The notes: generated by a model from the sequence alone, not told the origin. Positions 12,001-27,000 are shown, numbered from the stretch's first letter. The stretch: DNA of 64,000 bases from Azorinus chamasolen (GCA_963576725.1 OY755252.1:26866722-26930721), one strand, 5' to 3'. Numbers and translations are program-made.

Positions 12001-15000
12001 TAACGCTTTCCGATTGGATACACCCAGATCAGACGACTCCTTAAGGAGCTGTCTGATCAGGGTCAGCTCTGTTTGTTCTTGAAAAATTATTGATCTTATT
12101 TGATCGTACAGTTTCTTTCTGTCCATGTCAAACATAAAATGTGGTAATGTGCATTACTCCATATACATGTATACGCCTTTATACACCCTTGCAAACAGGA
12201 TAGATCCAGCTCAAACCGCTCCGGTAGAAACCGTTTGATCAGGGTCTGTTCTATTTGCTTATGAAATAATATAGATTAATAGAATCAAGCATGGGTTTTG
12301 TTAAAGACGGGGGTTTCTATACCCGAGGTTGGTCTGTTCCAGTCGGAAACGAGCTTTAGCGAGTTTCCGATAGGAACAGACCAACCGAGGGTATAGAACC
12401 CCCCGGCTTTAACAAATCCCATGCTTGATTATTTTTCTCGCTGAAATACGCCCTAAAACCAAGAAAATTAACGAATTTGTGAAGTACTACTTTACATTGT
12501 GTAATACGACTTCCATATCTAATAGCAACAGACCGCAGCATAACTTTAGGCGTGACACCAAATTCTTGCATAAAACGTGCTGTTGTAGTCCCGCTAGACC
12601 ATGTATTAACAAGGCGATTCTCGTGCTCACGCGCTGTTGTTGACCGGTTTTAATTATACCTATTACGGGCCTAAGGTAAACAATGGACGCGAATGCTACA
12701 GCGTTTTGACCTAAGCTAGGTGAACGCCGGGGTGTGAGTATTTCCAGGAGCACCGACAATGAACTGTTGTTAGTGATAGACATATTGAATGAAATTCCGT
12801 GTAAACGGTATTTGATACAATCATGAATTGACGTCGAAAAGAAAACAGTGGTCCAGAAACGGCATAAATCGCCGAAGTGTCAAAGAAGTGTATAGTTTTG
12901 CTGCCGTTGTTTTGCCTGTAGTTTGAAGAATTAGATTGATGCAGGAGAGCAGAAAATTGGTTTTATGCAAGAATAGCGTTAATACACGTTTGTTTTCGGG
13001 CAATAACATCTGCAGTGTCCCTCGGGAATTTTGTTGCCCTCGCCCTTCGGTTTCGGGCCAACAACAGTCCCTCGGGACACTGCAGATGTTATTGCCCGAA
13101 AAAACGTGTATTAACCCTCTAATGACGTCATTTGTTATGACAACCACAAACGTTACGTTTTGGCGTAAATATAAATGACTGAGTGACTACAAAACAACGT
13201 CTTCGGTTAATTAAATAGGCTTTTAAAGTGTTTATATGATAAATAGAATTTCATATTCGTGCTAATTACTTATATTAATTTCAATTCATAAGGTTGTTGC
13301 CTATAGAAATGTTGGTATAATTCTGTAAAAGAAGTCCTTCCCTTGTATTGATTTTACCCAATCGCGCGTATGAATACACTAGTCACGGGGTGTTCCAGAT
13401 AAGGATTTCTAGTACGGCTATTTTTAGTAACTCAGCTTATCTAGCACGACTGAGAAGCGAGAAATGATTCTCCAGTTCAGCCGTTGCTCAATATTCTCGT
13501 GCCCACGTGCTGTTATAACAAATAATCTAATTAATATTAACGATGTAATTATACGTCCATAATGCTATTATAATTCTTCAGTCAATTAATATTCATATAT
13601 TCATTATTTCTTAATAAGTATTCATTATGTAAATAATTGAATCTTTACTCCATATAAACGCATTTTGACCCTTTCACCGCCAATGTTGCATAAAGGCACC
13701 ACGACAAATAGTGCAGTCCCAGATCAGACGCCGCCTTTTAAAGCCTTCAGGGACTTCATTTTTTTGTCTCAATCTCTGTTTCTATATCTGTAATTTATTC
13801 CTTTGAAATTTGCATTTATTTATCTCATTTCCTTATTGTAATGAATGATTTGACAAAAACTGGATTGCAGACGACAATTAAAATTTGGCGCCGAAAGGGT
13901 TAACGCACTACCTGGCTGAGTAAACAGCGTATGCAACTCACCCAAAACATATTGTGAGAACCCCGCTTGTAAGTATACCCAAACAGAGCATATTTCTACT
14001 ACCGACTTTATGTATCTGAAATGAATGAAACAGAGAAATTGGTATTCGTATAAATAAAAATGATGACATGAAGATAAACATATAAATGTACGTACCCAAA
14101 TGCTAAAATTGTCATTTCTCCACCAAACCCTAAACTGTGATGTTGACCAGGTTTCATTGTACATGTATATGGATGTTATCGTGGTATTTTGCTATAGTAC
14201 GTCATATCCGGTTTACGTGTATTATCCGTACATTCCATAGTATGCTTGATGAATGTATGAGTTGTATAACTGGTTTGGTGAGCGAGTGGTCACTTTGCAC
14301 GAGCACCTAATTATAGAACCTTCCCATCCACCCTTCTTCCCGCTTAAACAGCTTCGTCACTAGATAATTATACGAACCCGGCACTCTTCGTCATATAGTC
14401 AAGGTGTAAGCACCTTGACAGTATATCTTAATTAGATACATAGGATTGCTGCTCACAGCTACTTTATTCTATTCGTAATATTATAAGTTCATTTAGCGTG
14501 CCATAGCCTGGTAAGTTACTTATATTTATCTAGAAAACCATTCTAATTGTATTGTTAATTATTTGGTATATTTAGACCGCGAGTAACGGGAATATCTGAA
14601 TTGTTTGAAACCTTTAGTCTGTGATATTTATAAGTGTTTATATTGTTTCAGGCTGTCTTGTTCTGAATATATAAATTAATTGGAACCGGCAGACGTTTTA
14701 TTATTCTTCGTTTCAACCCCTGGTTACAATTGGCGATCCCGGCAGGATTCAGACATACAGCTGGGCGTGGCAACCAGAGGGTCCGGCGGCAGAGGACGCG
14801 CGCTGTGTTACCCAGCGCAGGACCAGCACATATTAATATAGGGTCGACCCAGCCAACGTTTACACCGTGAGGAGCAGTTTTGTGGCCACTCGCGAGTGTT
14901 ATTTATATATATAGTTATCTATATATAGTTGTGTTTTTTTGTGAATAGTGCACTAGTCGCGCGGACCTAAGGAACTCTTTTTCGCGGAGAGTCCTTTTCT

Positions 15001-18000
15001 AGCAGGCATCGTTTTCTTTGGAAGAGTCACGTGACGTGACGTCACAACTTGTGTTTGTGTTTTTGTGTGGACCCACGTGTTTTGGAGTCGGCGGAGGAAG
15101 ACTGTGATAGTTTTAATAGTGAGTTTTAATATTGTGTAGTGTTATTTGGATGGATATTTGTGATATTTAAGGTAAGTGCCTTTGTCCAGTACTGTCATTT
15201 TGTATTTAGAGACAAGTCGGTCTTACTGGGGTGTTGTGACCCATTTTCACAATACTTCAGTGAGGTCACGTGTCAATTTTTCAATTTCGTGATTTTGTTG
15301 TTTATTTGCACGGCAGTCGGTGGCTATGTGTTGACTAGTATATTTTAATAATATCTAGCCCGTGCAGATAGCGTTCCGTCTTCTTATCGAGTGTCAATTT
15401 TAGTTTTACTGGAATTTCATTGAAGCCTCGTTTTGGGTTCGGTAAACCGGAAGCGGCTTCACAGCTGTTTCTGACTTCCGGAAACCCGAGGAATTTTCTG
15501 TTTTCGTAAGTTTTTGTTTAATTACGCTGATTTTGAGCATTTGGTTTAATATTTCTTTCATTTTTCGGAAGCGTATACTTTTGTTTTGGATTATGTTTAC
15601 TGGTTTTGCTTTGATTTTGAGTGACACTCGATAGTTTACTGTTTATGTGCTATTGAATTGACAGTACTTGTGCTGGCCAGAGGTTCTTACAATTTGTGTA
15701 TTGGCTTGTGTATATTTGACATGTGTTATATAAATTGAATGATTTGACTGTGTTTTGGCCTATCTGTCTGGGTATACGTATTGCATATATTTTGTTATAT
15801 GTGTGGTATAACATGTGAAGTAATATTTACATGAAGTAGATCTTGTGATCTATATATAGATATACAGATAGATATTGAAAGATATACTGGGTATAGATTC
15901 TAGCTCTTGAATTATATAGATCCTAGTTTATAGAGCCTTGTATAAATTTGTATAACATATAACGTGTAACTTGTACCCCACCCGCATTAAATTCTTTCTA
16001 ACCAGCCCTACACAGTGAGTGTGTGTGAGAGTGTAATTGGAGTGATTGTTTGTTTTACAGGGTCCTTTGTACCGGTCATTTGTTGCAGTTTTGGTTAAAT
16101 TTTACAGGTTGGTCATTACTTTAGTGGATCTATTTTATATATTGATACTAGTGTCCACTGGATAGGAGTGTGGCAGTAACCACCAAGGAGGTTTAGGATA
16201 TAAGTTTAAGTATATTTTCATTTTGTCCTTGGTTTTTACTTTTGATTTCCTGTCTCACCATGGCTACCAGTCAGTACAGTCTCAAGGATATTGTAACGCC
16301 TCTTAAGCATGGCCTGGGTAGGGGCAAGAGTTTTAACACTTCCACCCCTGTTTGCAATGATAGTTTGGGAACTAGTAGACCTTTAAATATCTCCCCTTAT
16401 GTTCCAAAATTACCCTCATTTTCAGGAGATGAACCATTGCAGAAAGGCGACTGTGTTTATTCTGAGTGGAGGTATGAGGTAAGGTGCCTCCAGAGTGACC
16501 CAGATGTTACTGACCATGTTATTCTTTTGGCCATGCGTAGGTCCTTAAAGGGTACGGCTAGGAAGATTATGATCCCTTTAGGTGAATCTGCTTCTGCGTC
16601 CGATATATTGGACAAATTAGATGCCATGTTTGGAGATGTTTCCACTCAGAACATGATTATGCAGGAGTTTTTTAATGCATACCAGAAGCCAGAGGAGTCA
16701 GTTACTTCTTTTGGTTGCAGGTTAGAGACCATTCTACAGTCTGCTATAGACAAAGGTCTGCTAACCGCTGCCTCTAAGGACGACCTTTTAAGGCATAAAT
16801 TTTGGGTGTCCCTTTCTTCAGACAACATTAAGGCGCAGACTCGGCATAAGTACGACACGCTTACGGATTATAACACCCTACTTAGGGAAATCCGTCAGGT
16901 CGAGAAAGAAATCTCTCTCTCTCGGTCTGTTACGCCCACTCAATCTTCGGGCAAGTTGAAGGCTCAAGCCAATGCGGTCATGTCAGACCAGTCCTTTTCT
17001 TTGGAAAGTCGATTTAACAACTTGGAGCAGAGACTCAATCTGCAAGTATCTCAAGTGGAGTCCAGGTTACAGAGTCAGTTTGACTCCAAACTGGATAAAG
17101 TGTTGGAAAAGCTTGACCAGTTGCAGACCCCTGGTTCTCAGACTGCCTCATCACAAGGTTCAGGTAACTTTCAGTCCTACCAGTCCCGACCTTATAATGG
17201 TAGAGGGCGTGGTCGAGGTCAGTCAGGCCGTGGTTTTAACCGTGGCAGGGGCAATTATTACAGGTCCCAGCCAAAAGCTTAACCGTCTCTGTTGGGGGCC
17301 GGACAGAGGCTGGTGAAGACACAGGCCACTTGCTTGATCGTTTGGTTGGAAGTTCCAACAAGTCATGCATTCTTTTGAATGACAAGCCTTTTGAGGCATT
17401 GATAGATTCTGGTGCTATGGTTTCTACCATATCCGAGTCTGCAGCCAAGTCTATTTGTTCTGAAATTTTACCTATTGGTGATTTCGGACTTTCTCTTTCA
17501 ACCGCTGATGGTTCACGGTTAGATTATTCTGGATATATTGAATGTACTCTCAAAGTACAGGGACACTCAACTAGTTTTCATGTGTACCTGTCCTTGTAAT
17601 TCCGGACAACAAATTCAGTGGTGCTACCCCTGTTATCATTGGCACCAATGTCATTCGTCTCTTTAGAGATTCTGATCTGAAGCCAGATATGTCTGAGGAG
17701 TGGCAGATAGCTTTTGCATCTTTGCAATCTGTTACTTTTAATGCCAAGTTCTCTGGGAAAGTCAGCACTACACTGAAGCCGTATGAAACAGCTTCCCTGA
17801 ACTGTATTGCACGTGATATTGACCCTGATATTTCTCAACTTGTCACTGAGAATACCCTTGATGGGAACCCAGGATATTTGGTTTGCCCTAGGGTTGTTGA
17901 TGTTCAGCGCACAGGGTCATACTGTAAGTTTTCTGTTCGTGTTTGTAACATCACGGCGAAACCTATCACCCTCAATCCTAGAAATAGGATCTGTCAACTG

Positions 18001-21000
18001 TCAGAAGTCTCTGTAGTTGACAACTTGGCTTCTTCTCTTCCCACCCCACAGACTACTACCACCTCTTCTGATTTGGGTGTTAAAATTAACACTGAGAGTC
18101 TTACTTCTGAGCAGTTACTCAGAGTTCACCAAGTTCTTGGTAAGTGGAAACATGTTTTTTCCACTGGACCCACCGATATTGGTTGCACAGGACTTCTTAA
18201 ACATAAGATAGTGCTGGAGGATCCTAAGCCCTTTAAGCAACCATATCGGAAGATACCTCCTGGTCTTTATGAGGAGGTAAAACAGCATATCAAGGAGATG
18301 CTTGAAGCTGATGTCATCAGGGAATCTGAGAGCCCCTGGTCGAGTAATGTTGTCCTTGTCAGGAAGAAGGACGGTAGTCTCAGATTTTGTATCGATTGGA
18401 GACTGCTGAACTCAAAAACAAGGAGGGATGCTTACATGCTTCCGCGTTTTGACGACATTACTGATTGTCTTGTTGGCTCTTCAATGTACAGCAAGCTTGA
18501 TCTTCGCTCCGGCTATTGGAATGTTGAAGTAGAGGAGGAGGATAAACCTAAGACAGCCTTTAGTGTAGGCAATCTTGGTTTTTATGAATGGAATCGCCTC
18601 GGTTTCGGTTTAACTAACGCACCAGCCACATTTCAGAGGCTTACCGAGCGTTGCATGGGCGATTTGCATCTTCGAGACTGTCTTGTCTTCTTAGATGACA
18701 TTCTCATCTTTTCGAAAACTTTCGACGATCATATTGAACGTCTTGAGTCAGTTTTTCATAGGCTTGCTGTACATGGCCTCAAGCTTAAACCTTCTAAGTG
18801 TGAGCTTTTTATGGAGTCAGTGACCTATCTTGGACATGTTGTTTCCAAGGACGGGATCCATACTGATCCCGAGAAGGTTTCTTCTATCAAGTCCTGGCCA
18901 GTTCCTACGAATGTTAAGGAATTGCGCCAATTTCTTGGCTTTGCGGGATATTACAGGCGCTTTATTTCTCGCTATGCTACCATTGTGGAACCTTTGAACT
19001 CTCTTCTGAAAGGTCACTGTACTTCGGGTAGGAAACCCAAATCCAAAAAGCCTAAGCGTCCCACAGTGTGGACATGGGGTAAAACTGAACAGCTAGCTTT
19101 CGATACTGTTATCGAGGAGCTCACCTCTGCCCCAGTTCTAGCCTATGCAGACTACTCTCTGCCTTTCATTCTGCATACTGATAGCAGTGGCACTGGGTTG
19201 GGTGCAGTTTTGTATCAGGTGCAGGATGGCGTAGAGCGGGTAGTCGCTTACGCAAGTCGAGGACTCAGACCTAGCGAGAAGAAATATCCAGCTCATAAGT
19301 TGGAATTTCTAGCTTTGAAGTGGGCCGTCACTGAAAAATTTCATGATTACCTGTGCGGTAATACTTTCAGTGTAGTTACTGACAATAACCCACTTACTTA
19401 TGTCTTGACGTCGGCTAAGCTTGATGCCACTGGTCATAGATGGGTAGCTGCTTTAGCTAATTACCATTTTACCATCTCTTACAGACCAGGCAAGCTTAAT
19501 GCCGATGCTGATGGCCTATCTAGAAAGCCGCAAGTCTTTCCAGATGTCATTGAGGCTATCTGCCAGGCTGTCACTGCTAACATACCTTTAGCTGACACCA
19601 TTGCTACCGTTCATTCTCCTCCTTCGGCCGGGGAGGGTATGGGTCAGCATACAAGTCTCAAAGTCGACTGGAAATTTGAGCATAGTCAGGACAAAGCTAT
19701 CGCTAGGGTTATTTCCTTTTTGCAACGTGGTTCTCGCCCCAGAGGGAGAAGTATTGGGAAGGAGTTACCTGAAGTCCAGAAACTCCTGAGAGAATGGAAT
19801 CGTCTTTCTCTCGACGATGACATTCTCTACAGAACCACGTCGCTGAATGGTGAACCCGTCAAACAGTTGGTCCTCCCAGAGTCTTTCCGGGCTACAGCCC
19901 TGAAGGGTGTTCACGATGATATTGGACACCCTGGCAAAGAAAAGACCCTTTGGCTTGCTAGGCAAAGGTTCTACTGGCCTGGCCTTGAGAAAGGGGTAAA
20001 TGCCAAGGTAGAACACTGTGGGCGCTGCATTCGCAGAAAGACCCCATTGCAGTTGGCTGAGATGGTCCCAATAACCACTTCCAGGCCCATGGAGCTCGTC
20101 TGTATGGACTTCCTCTCTTTAGAGAAGTCACGGGGTGGTTATGAGCATATCCTGGTCATTACCGACCACTTTACTAGGTATGCTCAGGCCATTCCTTGCA
20201 GGAATCAGACAGCCCAGACCACGGCTAAAGCTCTCTATGAGAACTTCATTAAGTTTTATTCTTTTCCTGACCGTCTTCATAGCGATCAGGGGAGAAACTT
20301 TGAGAGCAAGGTGATAAAGGAGCTTTGTAAGATTGCCGGCACTGCAAAGTCTCGCACTACGCCTTATCACCCCATGGGCAATGGATCCTGTGAGCGCTTC
20401 AACCAGTCTCTTCTTAAAATGCTGGGAACGCTCGAAGCAGACCAGAAAGCCGACTGGAATTCTTTTGTAGGTCCTTTGGTGCAGGCCTACAATGCCACTC
20501 GGAGTGAAGCCACCGGTTTCTCTCCGCACTATCTGATGTTTGGATGGCATCCCAAACTAGCTGTTGACATTCTTATGGGCACAGGTCCCAGGGATGGCAG
20601 CACGGACAAGCCGACATATGTGAATAGGCTTCGTCAGCGCTTGCGGTACGCCTATGATAAGGCTACCCAAGAGGCTGCTCGTAATGCAGAAAAGGGAAAA
20701 GCCCTTTATGACCGCAAGGTCACTGCAGCGAAGCTGGAGGTCGGTGATAGAGTTCTTGTCCGGGCAGTTGGGTTTCAGGGCAAACACAAATTAGCGGACC
20801 GGTGGGAGGAATCTCCTTACCGAGTGTTGAGGGTCCCTAATCCTGATTTGCCAGTGTTTGAGGTTCAGCGGGAGGATGGCCAAGGCCCAGTTAGGAAGCT
20901 GCATAGGAATATGCTTCTGCAATTCAGTGTGCTACCTCCTACTCCAGACCCGTTTGAACCTGTGACCCAACCCAAAGTCTCCAAACCACAGCGAGTACCA

Positions 21001-24000
21001 ACCAGGTCAAGGATCAGACTCAGCTCTGATAGCGGTACAGATTCTTCGGACTCTTCGGATGATTCTATCCCAAGATATATCATTCCCCAGAGGAGATCCG
21101 GATCTGACATCAGGAGTTCTATTTTCTTGCCCTCCAATACCACTGACCGTGCTACCCCTTCTATTCCTCCTAATCCTTCTTCTGACCGGGTCCCTGGTTC
21201 GAGCCTTGGTTCGAACTTTTTCAGTTCTCCATCTCGCACAGAGTCTACTATACTATATAGTAGGGACCAGACCGGTCTTGGGAGTTCAGTGGTGGGCGGC
21301 CCCACACCACAAGTCCCGCAGCCTGTTGTTACAACAGACATTCCTTCTGCTTCTCCAGCAAGCATTCCTCTTTCTCGTCCTTCTCGGACCAGGAAGCCAC
21401 CAGAACGCTACGGTCAGTGGGTTACACCAGTCCAGATAGTGCAAGACGTTGAATTCTTTGTGTAGCTGCAGCACAGTTACCTATTTAATACTATTTATAC
21501 TTTTCCTGTCAACAGGATACACTGGCTTATGTATCAGTATGTTATACTGATGCCAGAACTGTTCATATGTACATGTATATCTGTTTTTCAGTATACATTT
21601 TGATATCTTGGACCGATATCCAAATGATATCTTTAGATATCAAACTTTCATAATAGTTTCATACGTGTCTATTATGTCAGTTATTAATATACTGAAGTGG
21701 ATTTGCTTTTATAACTACTTCATTGTTTTCCCATAATTATATGAATTCATGTTCTTCCTAGCCGATACTCCATTGTCCATACTATTGTTTTATTTTAAGA
21801 AAAATAGCTGGTTTCATTTAAATCTGGAAGTGCAAGTGACTTTGGAATCTATGTATCATTTCATCATTTGTTTAATATTAATATGTAGTACATGTGGCTG
21901 GTAGTCTGGTAGTTTATACTGGTTTATAATAGTGAAATGCCAGGAGACATTTTCTTCAAGAGGGGGAGTATGTTGACCAGGTTTCATTGTACATGTATAT
22001 GGATGTTATCGTGGTATTTTGCTATAGTACGTCATATCCGGTTTACGTGTATTATCCGTACATTCCATAGTATGCTTGATGAATGTATGAGTTGTATAAC
22101 TGGTTTGGTGAGCGAGTGGTCACTTTGCACGAGCACCTAATTATAGAACCTTCCCATCCACCCTTCTTCCCGCTTAAACAGCTTCGTCACTAGATAATTA
22201 TACGAACCCGGCACTCTTCGTCATATAGTCAAGGTGTAAGCACCTTGACAGTATATCTTGATTAGATACATAGGATTGCTGCTCACAGCTACTTTATTCT
22301 ATTCGTAATATTATAAGTTCATTTAGCGTGCCATAGCCTGGTAAGTTACTTATATTTATCTAGAAAACCATTCTAATTGTATTGTTAATTATTTGGTATA
22401 TTTAGACCGCGAGTAACGGGAATATCTGAATTGTTTGAAACCTTTAGTCTGTGATATTTATAAGTGTTTATATTGTTTCAGGCTGTTTTGTTCTGAATAT
22501 ATAAATTAATTGGAACCGGCAGACGTTTTATTATTCTTCGTTTCAACCCCTGGTTACAGTGACAACACTTTAGAATCATCGAGACGATTCTAAAGAGTGG
22601 TCACAGTATGGGGTTTGGTGAAGAATAATAGAATCAAGCATGGGTTTTGTTAAAGACGGGGGTTTCTATACCCGAGGTTGGTCTGTTCCAGTCGGAAACG
22701 AGCTTTAGCGAGTTTCCGATAGGAACAGACCAACCGAGGGTATAGAACCCCCCGGCTTTAACAAATCCCATGCTTGATTATTTTTCTCGCTGAAATACGC
22801 CCTAAAACCAAGAAAATTAACGAATTTTGTGAAGTACTACTTTACATTGCGTAATACGACTTCCATATCTAATAGCAACAGACCGCAGCATAACTTTAGG
22901 CGTGACACCAAATTCTTGCATAAAACGTGCTGTTGTAGTCCCGCTAGACCATGTATTAACAAGGCGATTCTCGTGCTCGCGCGCTGTTGTTGACCGGTTT
23001 TAATTATACCTATTACGGGCCTAAGGTAAACAATGGACGCGAATGTTACGGCGTTTTTGGCCTAAGCTAGGTGAACGCCGGGGTGTGAGTATTTCCAGGA
23101 GCACCGACAATGAACTGTTTTTAGTGATACATATTGAATGAAATTCCGTGTAAACGGTATTTGATACAATCGTGAATTGACGTCGAAAAGAAAACAGTGG
23201 CCCGGAAACAGCATAAATCGACGAAGTGTCAAAGAAGTGTATAGTTTATCTGCCGTTGTTTTGCTTGTATTTTGAAGAATCAAATTGATGCAGGAGAGCA
23301 GAAAATTGGTTTTATGCAAGAATAGCGTTAATACACGTTTGTTTTCGGGCAATTACATCTGCAGTGTCCCTCGGGAATGTTGTTGCCCTCGCCCTTCGGG
23401 CTCGGCCCAACAACAGTCCCTCGGGACACTGCAGATGTTATTGCCCGAAAAAACGTGTATTAACCCTCTAATGACGTCATTTGTTATGACAACCACAAAC
23501 GTTACGTTTTGGCGTAAATATAAAAGACTGAGTGACTACAAAACAACGTCTTCGGTTAATTAAATAGGCTTTTAAAGTGTTTATATGATAAATAGAATTT
23601 CATATTCGTGCTAATTACTTATATTAATTTCAATTCATAAGGTTGTTGCCTATAGAAATGTTGGTATAATTCTGTAAGAAGTCCTTCTCTTGTATTGATT
23701 TTACCCAATCGCGCGTATGAATACACTAGTCACGGGGTGTTCCAGATAAGGATTTCTAGTACGGCTATTATTAGTAACTCAGCTTATCTAGCACGACTGA
23801 GAAGCGAGAAATAAATGAGTTATTCTTGAAATAATGGCTAGATCATAAAGGCGCAACATGGTCAATTGCTCTAATGATCATTATTCAGGTACCGTTGATA
23901 TTCATGTATACCAGTGCTATATTTCATATATTTTACCCACTCTTCTAATAATCACGGAGGTTGAATTCCGGCAACTGCTTGAATTCAATGTACTCCCGAC

Positions 24001-27000
24001 AATCGCTTGAATACTTGGTTTAAATCCCGGATGCCCCCCCCCCCCCCACACACACACACACCCAACCCAAAACAATAAAATAAAAAGATAAAAATTTAAC
24101 AAATCACACGCATCACCAAACCCCCTGTCATCCCATCCACCCACAAAACACCGACAGGACCCGCACCCCCCCCCCCTCCCGACACCATACATATCCACCC
24201 CACCATCCACCCACATATATTACCAACACGCATATGCACACAAACACACAAATACACACAAACATGCACGCACACAAGCACTAAATAATTGCTAGACCGA
24301 TTGGCGAATTATTTGCACGTTCTCGTATCACAATTATTGCATCTGTAGATCTCAACCATTTGCGTGCTTATCGCTAACTGACAGGCATTTTCAAACAGCT
24401 TGGATAGAGATGAGTCGCCGAGTAACTCGGAGTCTCGTCAGGGTCCAAACTGTTTCATAATAATTTATTGATCAACGCTTGGGTGAACTGGACGCTCGTT
24501 AACCCATTTCCTCATATTGACGCATTTTGACACCTCTGTAAAAGTCACTTCATGAAACCATTGTGATAAATAGAGCATTTGCTCCTGTGGAGCAAATGCT
24601 CTATTTGCACAATGGTTTCAAAACTACAAAATTAATAAAAAAGATTTTTTAGCAAATGCTCCTTTTCGGTAGATTTGTTTTAAAAAAAATATAAGATTGG
24701 GACTGAAAATAGTCTAGGAGAGAATGGGCTAAAATTACAACAGGTCGCAATTGAAGCAAACGTTATTTTTATTGCAGGTTTAGGTTTACAACTGATAACT
24801 GAAATGACGACTTACATGTTTCCCAACTATCGGAGAAGTGATGCATTTTACCAACGGCATGACACCAAATATCCAGCCCGATATCGTTTCATCCACGTTT
24901 TTCTGATCCGCCTGAAGTAGAACAGATAAAGTAAAAATCCCTCTAAACCGTAATTCTAGTTCAGAATAATTTCGATACTTTTAGGCAGTTGCTGCTTAAT
25001 GCAGGGTGAAAGTGACTCCCGGGGAGTTTTCTGCGTGACTTTCAATCCGCAATAAGTAGTCATCTGTCTCCAAGACCGATATTTATACTGAATTGTAGAT
25101 CACAAAGTATCTGTTTCGTTTTCGTTTTACATTTCGAAGCTCAAACTAAACATACTGGATGAATTTAAACCGCCTTAACCTTTTACCTCACACATGTAGG
25201 TTATTTCTAGATGCAACCTCTTTGAATAAAAAGGAGCAATAACTAGAGAAAATAATTGTTTTAGAATTTTGTAGTTTGAAACCATTGTGATAAATAGAGC
25301 ATTTGCTCCTATAGGAGCAAATGCTCTATTTATCACAATGGTTTCACAAAGTGACTTTTACAGAGTCGTCAATAGTCGTCAATATGAGGTAATGGGTTAA
25401 TACTTACTGCTGGTACATGTACTTATTTCTTCAAAAAGAAGACTTTCATCTGTTGCAACTCAAATATTAGCCGTGAATCTTATGAATATTCAAGTAAAAT
25501 AATGACAGTATTTATTATCTTAACTTTTCATAATGGCATGCGCACACATACAATTTTGCCAACGATAGAAACTGTAGAATCAGAACTGTATTATAATTAT
25601 AATCAATAAACACCGGATACCCTGATTTGACTGCTTCCGCAGGAGTTGTCTGAACTAGGTATGCTCTGCTTGCAAGAAAACATCCAAAGAATTACTCTGA
25701 AACTTGACATTTTACAGCAACCAAGTGAGGTCAGAAACGGTAGATCACGGTGTCCTTTTTCATGTTTTTTATTTTACCTCCAGCTCCTACTGTGCATTTA
25801 TTGATATCAAGATATTCATAATATGTAATGCAACTCAAATAATGAAACACTTGCTTCTCGAACACGGATATACATGAACAAGTTCCTCTGGGTTTTTTTC
25901 CTGTTTGGAAGTTACCACAAAATACAGATGACAGCGTTGTCTTAATTCAGTTTAGATTTCACCATAACATTTTAACTGTTCCTCCATAAAAACGCGTTTC
26001 TGCACCTTTGCAAACATAGTAGGCTCAGATCAAACGGTTTCCGTAGGAACCGTCTGATCAGGGTCTGCTATGTTTGCATACGCCCCAATACAGATCTAAT
26101 TCTATACTTTATGCATTGGTAAGATATCAGTGTGTTCATGTGTTATTTTAAAACTACAGCTAATTAATATGCAATATGTATGTTATTCATGGAGTAGTGG
26201 GTTAATACAATGTCAAGTGCAATATATCTTTATGCGCATTCTTAATCATAGATAAATGTAGCCACACAATGTTTCATTTACAAGGTAACTATTTCTACAA
26301 TTGTTTCACTAATTACAGGTGAAGGAAGACCACATATGTTAATTTTTTTCCGTGCACGGAAACAACAATGGGTAGGTCAACCGATCTACTGGAAGGCTTC
26401 CTCGCATGACAAATCTAAATGCCCAGACCGGGATTCGAACCAAAGGCTGAGTATCTGTCGTCTTATATGGATTCAAACTATATATAACTAATAGTGTTAG
26501 AAACAATTCTAAATATGCAATGATAGTGCGTCCGATTATGTTACAGTAAAATCCCTTTCAATCAGATATTCATTTTAGTGTAAGTATCGGTCTTGGAGAC
26601 AAGTGGCAGCTTAATGCAGTGTGAAACCAGGGGAGCGTTCTGTATGACTTTCTCCCTGCACTAACTCTTTAGTTTAAACATATTTTATTTCATATAATTT
26701 CATAATCATGCGTATCATCCATATGTACAGAAAGGTTTGGGTCGAGAGCAACATGCTTATAAAGGACACCTCCCTACATATCCCTACATATAATGGCAAT
26801 GCAATGGTGGATAATTGCTATGAGTAAAGTTCAGTTTGTTGTCGAGTAAATCAAGAAAACAAATGCCCATATATTTACGTATGTTCGAAAAACGTATGCA
26901 TTTTCAGCAGCTTGAGCATATCTCAACAAGAAAATGATCACACCAATAATTCTCATTCAGGCATGTCTAAGACAATTCAGAGTAAATATATCAATGCAAA

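Larger units (their letters stand above)
14141..22558 (+). mobile_element. Full-length Ty3/gypsy LTR retrotransposon (8.4 kb)
   Basis: Two 588-bp LTRs (TG...CA) differ at only about two positions. A 4-bp duplication GTGA flanks the element. Order: LTR, primer site, ~1.5-kb leader, gag (16260-17282), protease (about 17273-17600), RT-RNase H-integrase (17584-21465), polypurine tract (AAGAGGGGGAGTA, 21958-21970), LTR. RT before integrase is gypsy order. It lies antisense in intron 2 of the transporter. The only lesion seen is a 2-bp GT insertion in protease. Confidence 0.95.

Noticed and set aside
16242..16259. Upstream gag start giving MISCLT
   Set aside because: The codon at 16242 is TTG; the ATG at 16260 has an ideal CACCATGG context.
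19765..21365. Long antisense frames over gypsy pol
   Set aside because: Shadows of the pol coding sequence with no motifs of their own.
23917..24281. Gly/Cys/Val-rich open frames on the minus strand
   Set aside because: Products of the C- and CA-rich low-complexity tract.
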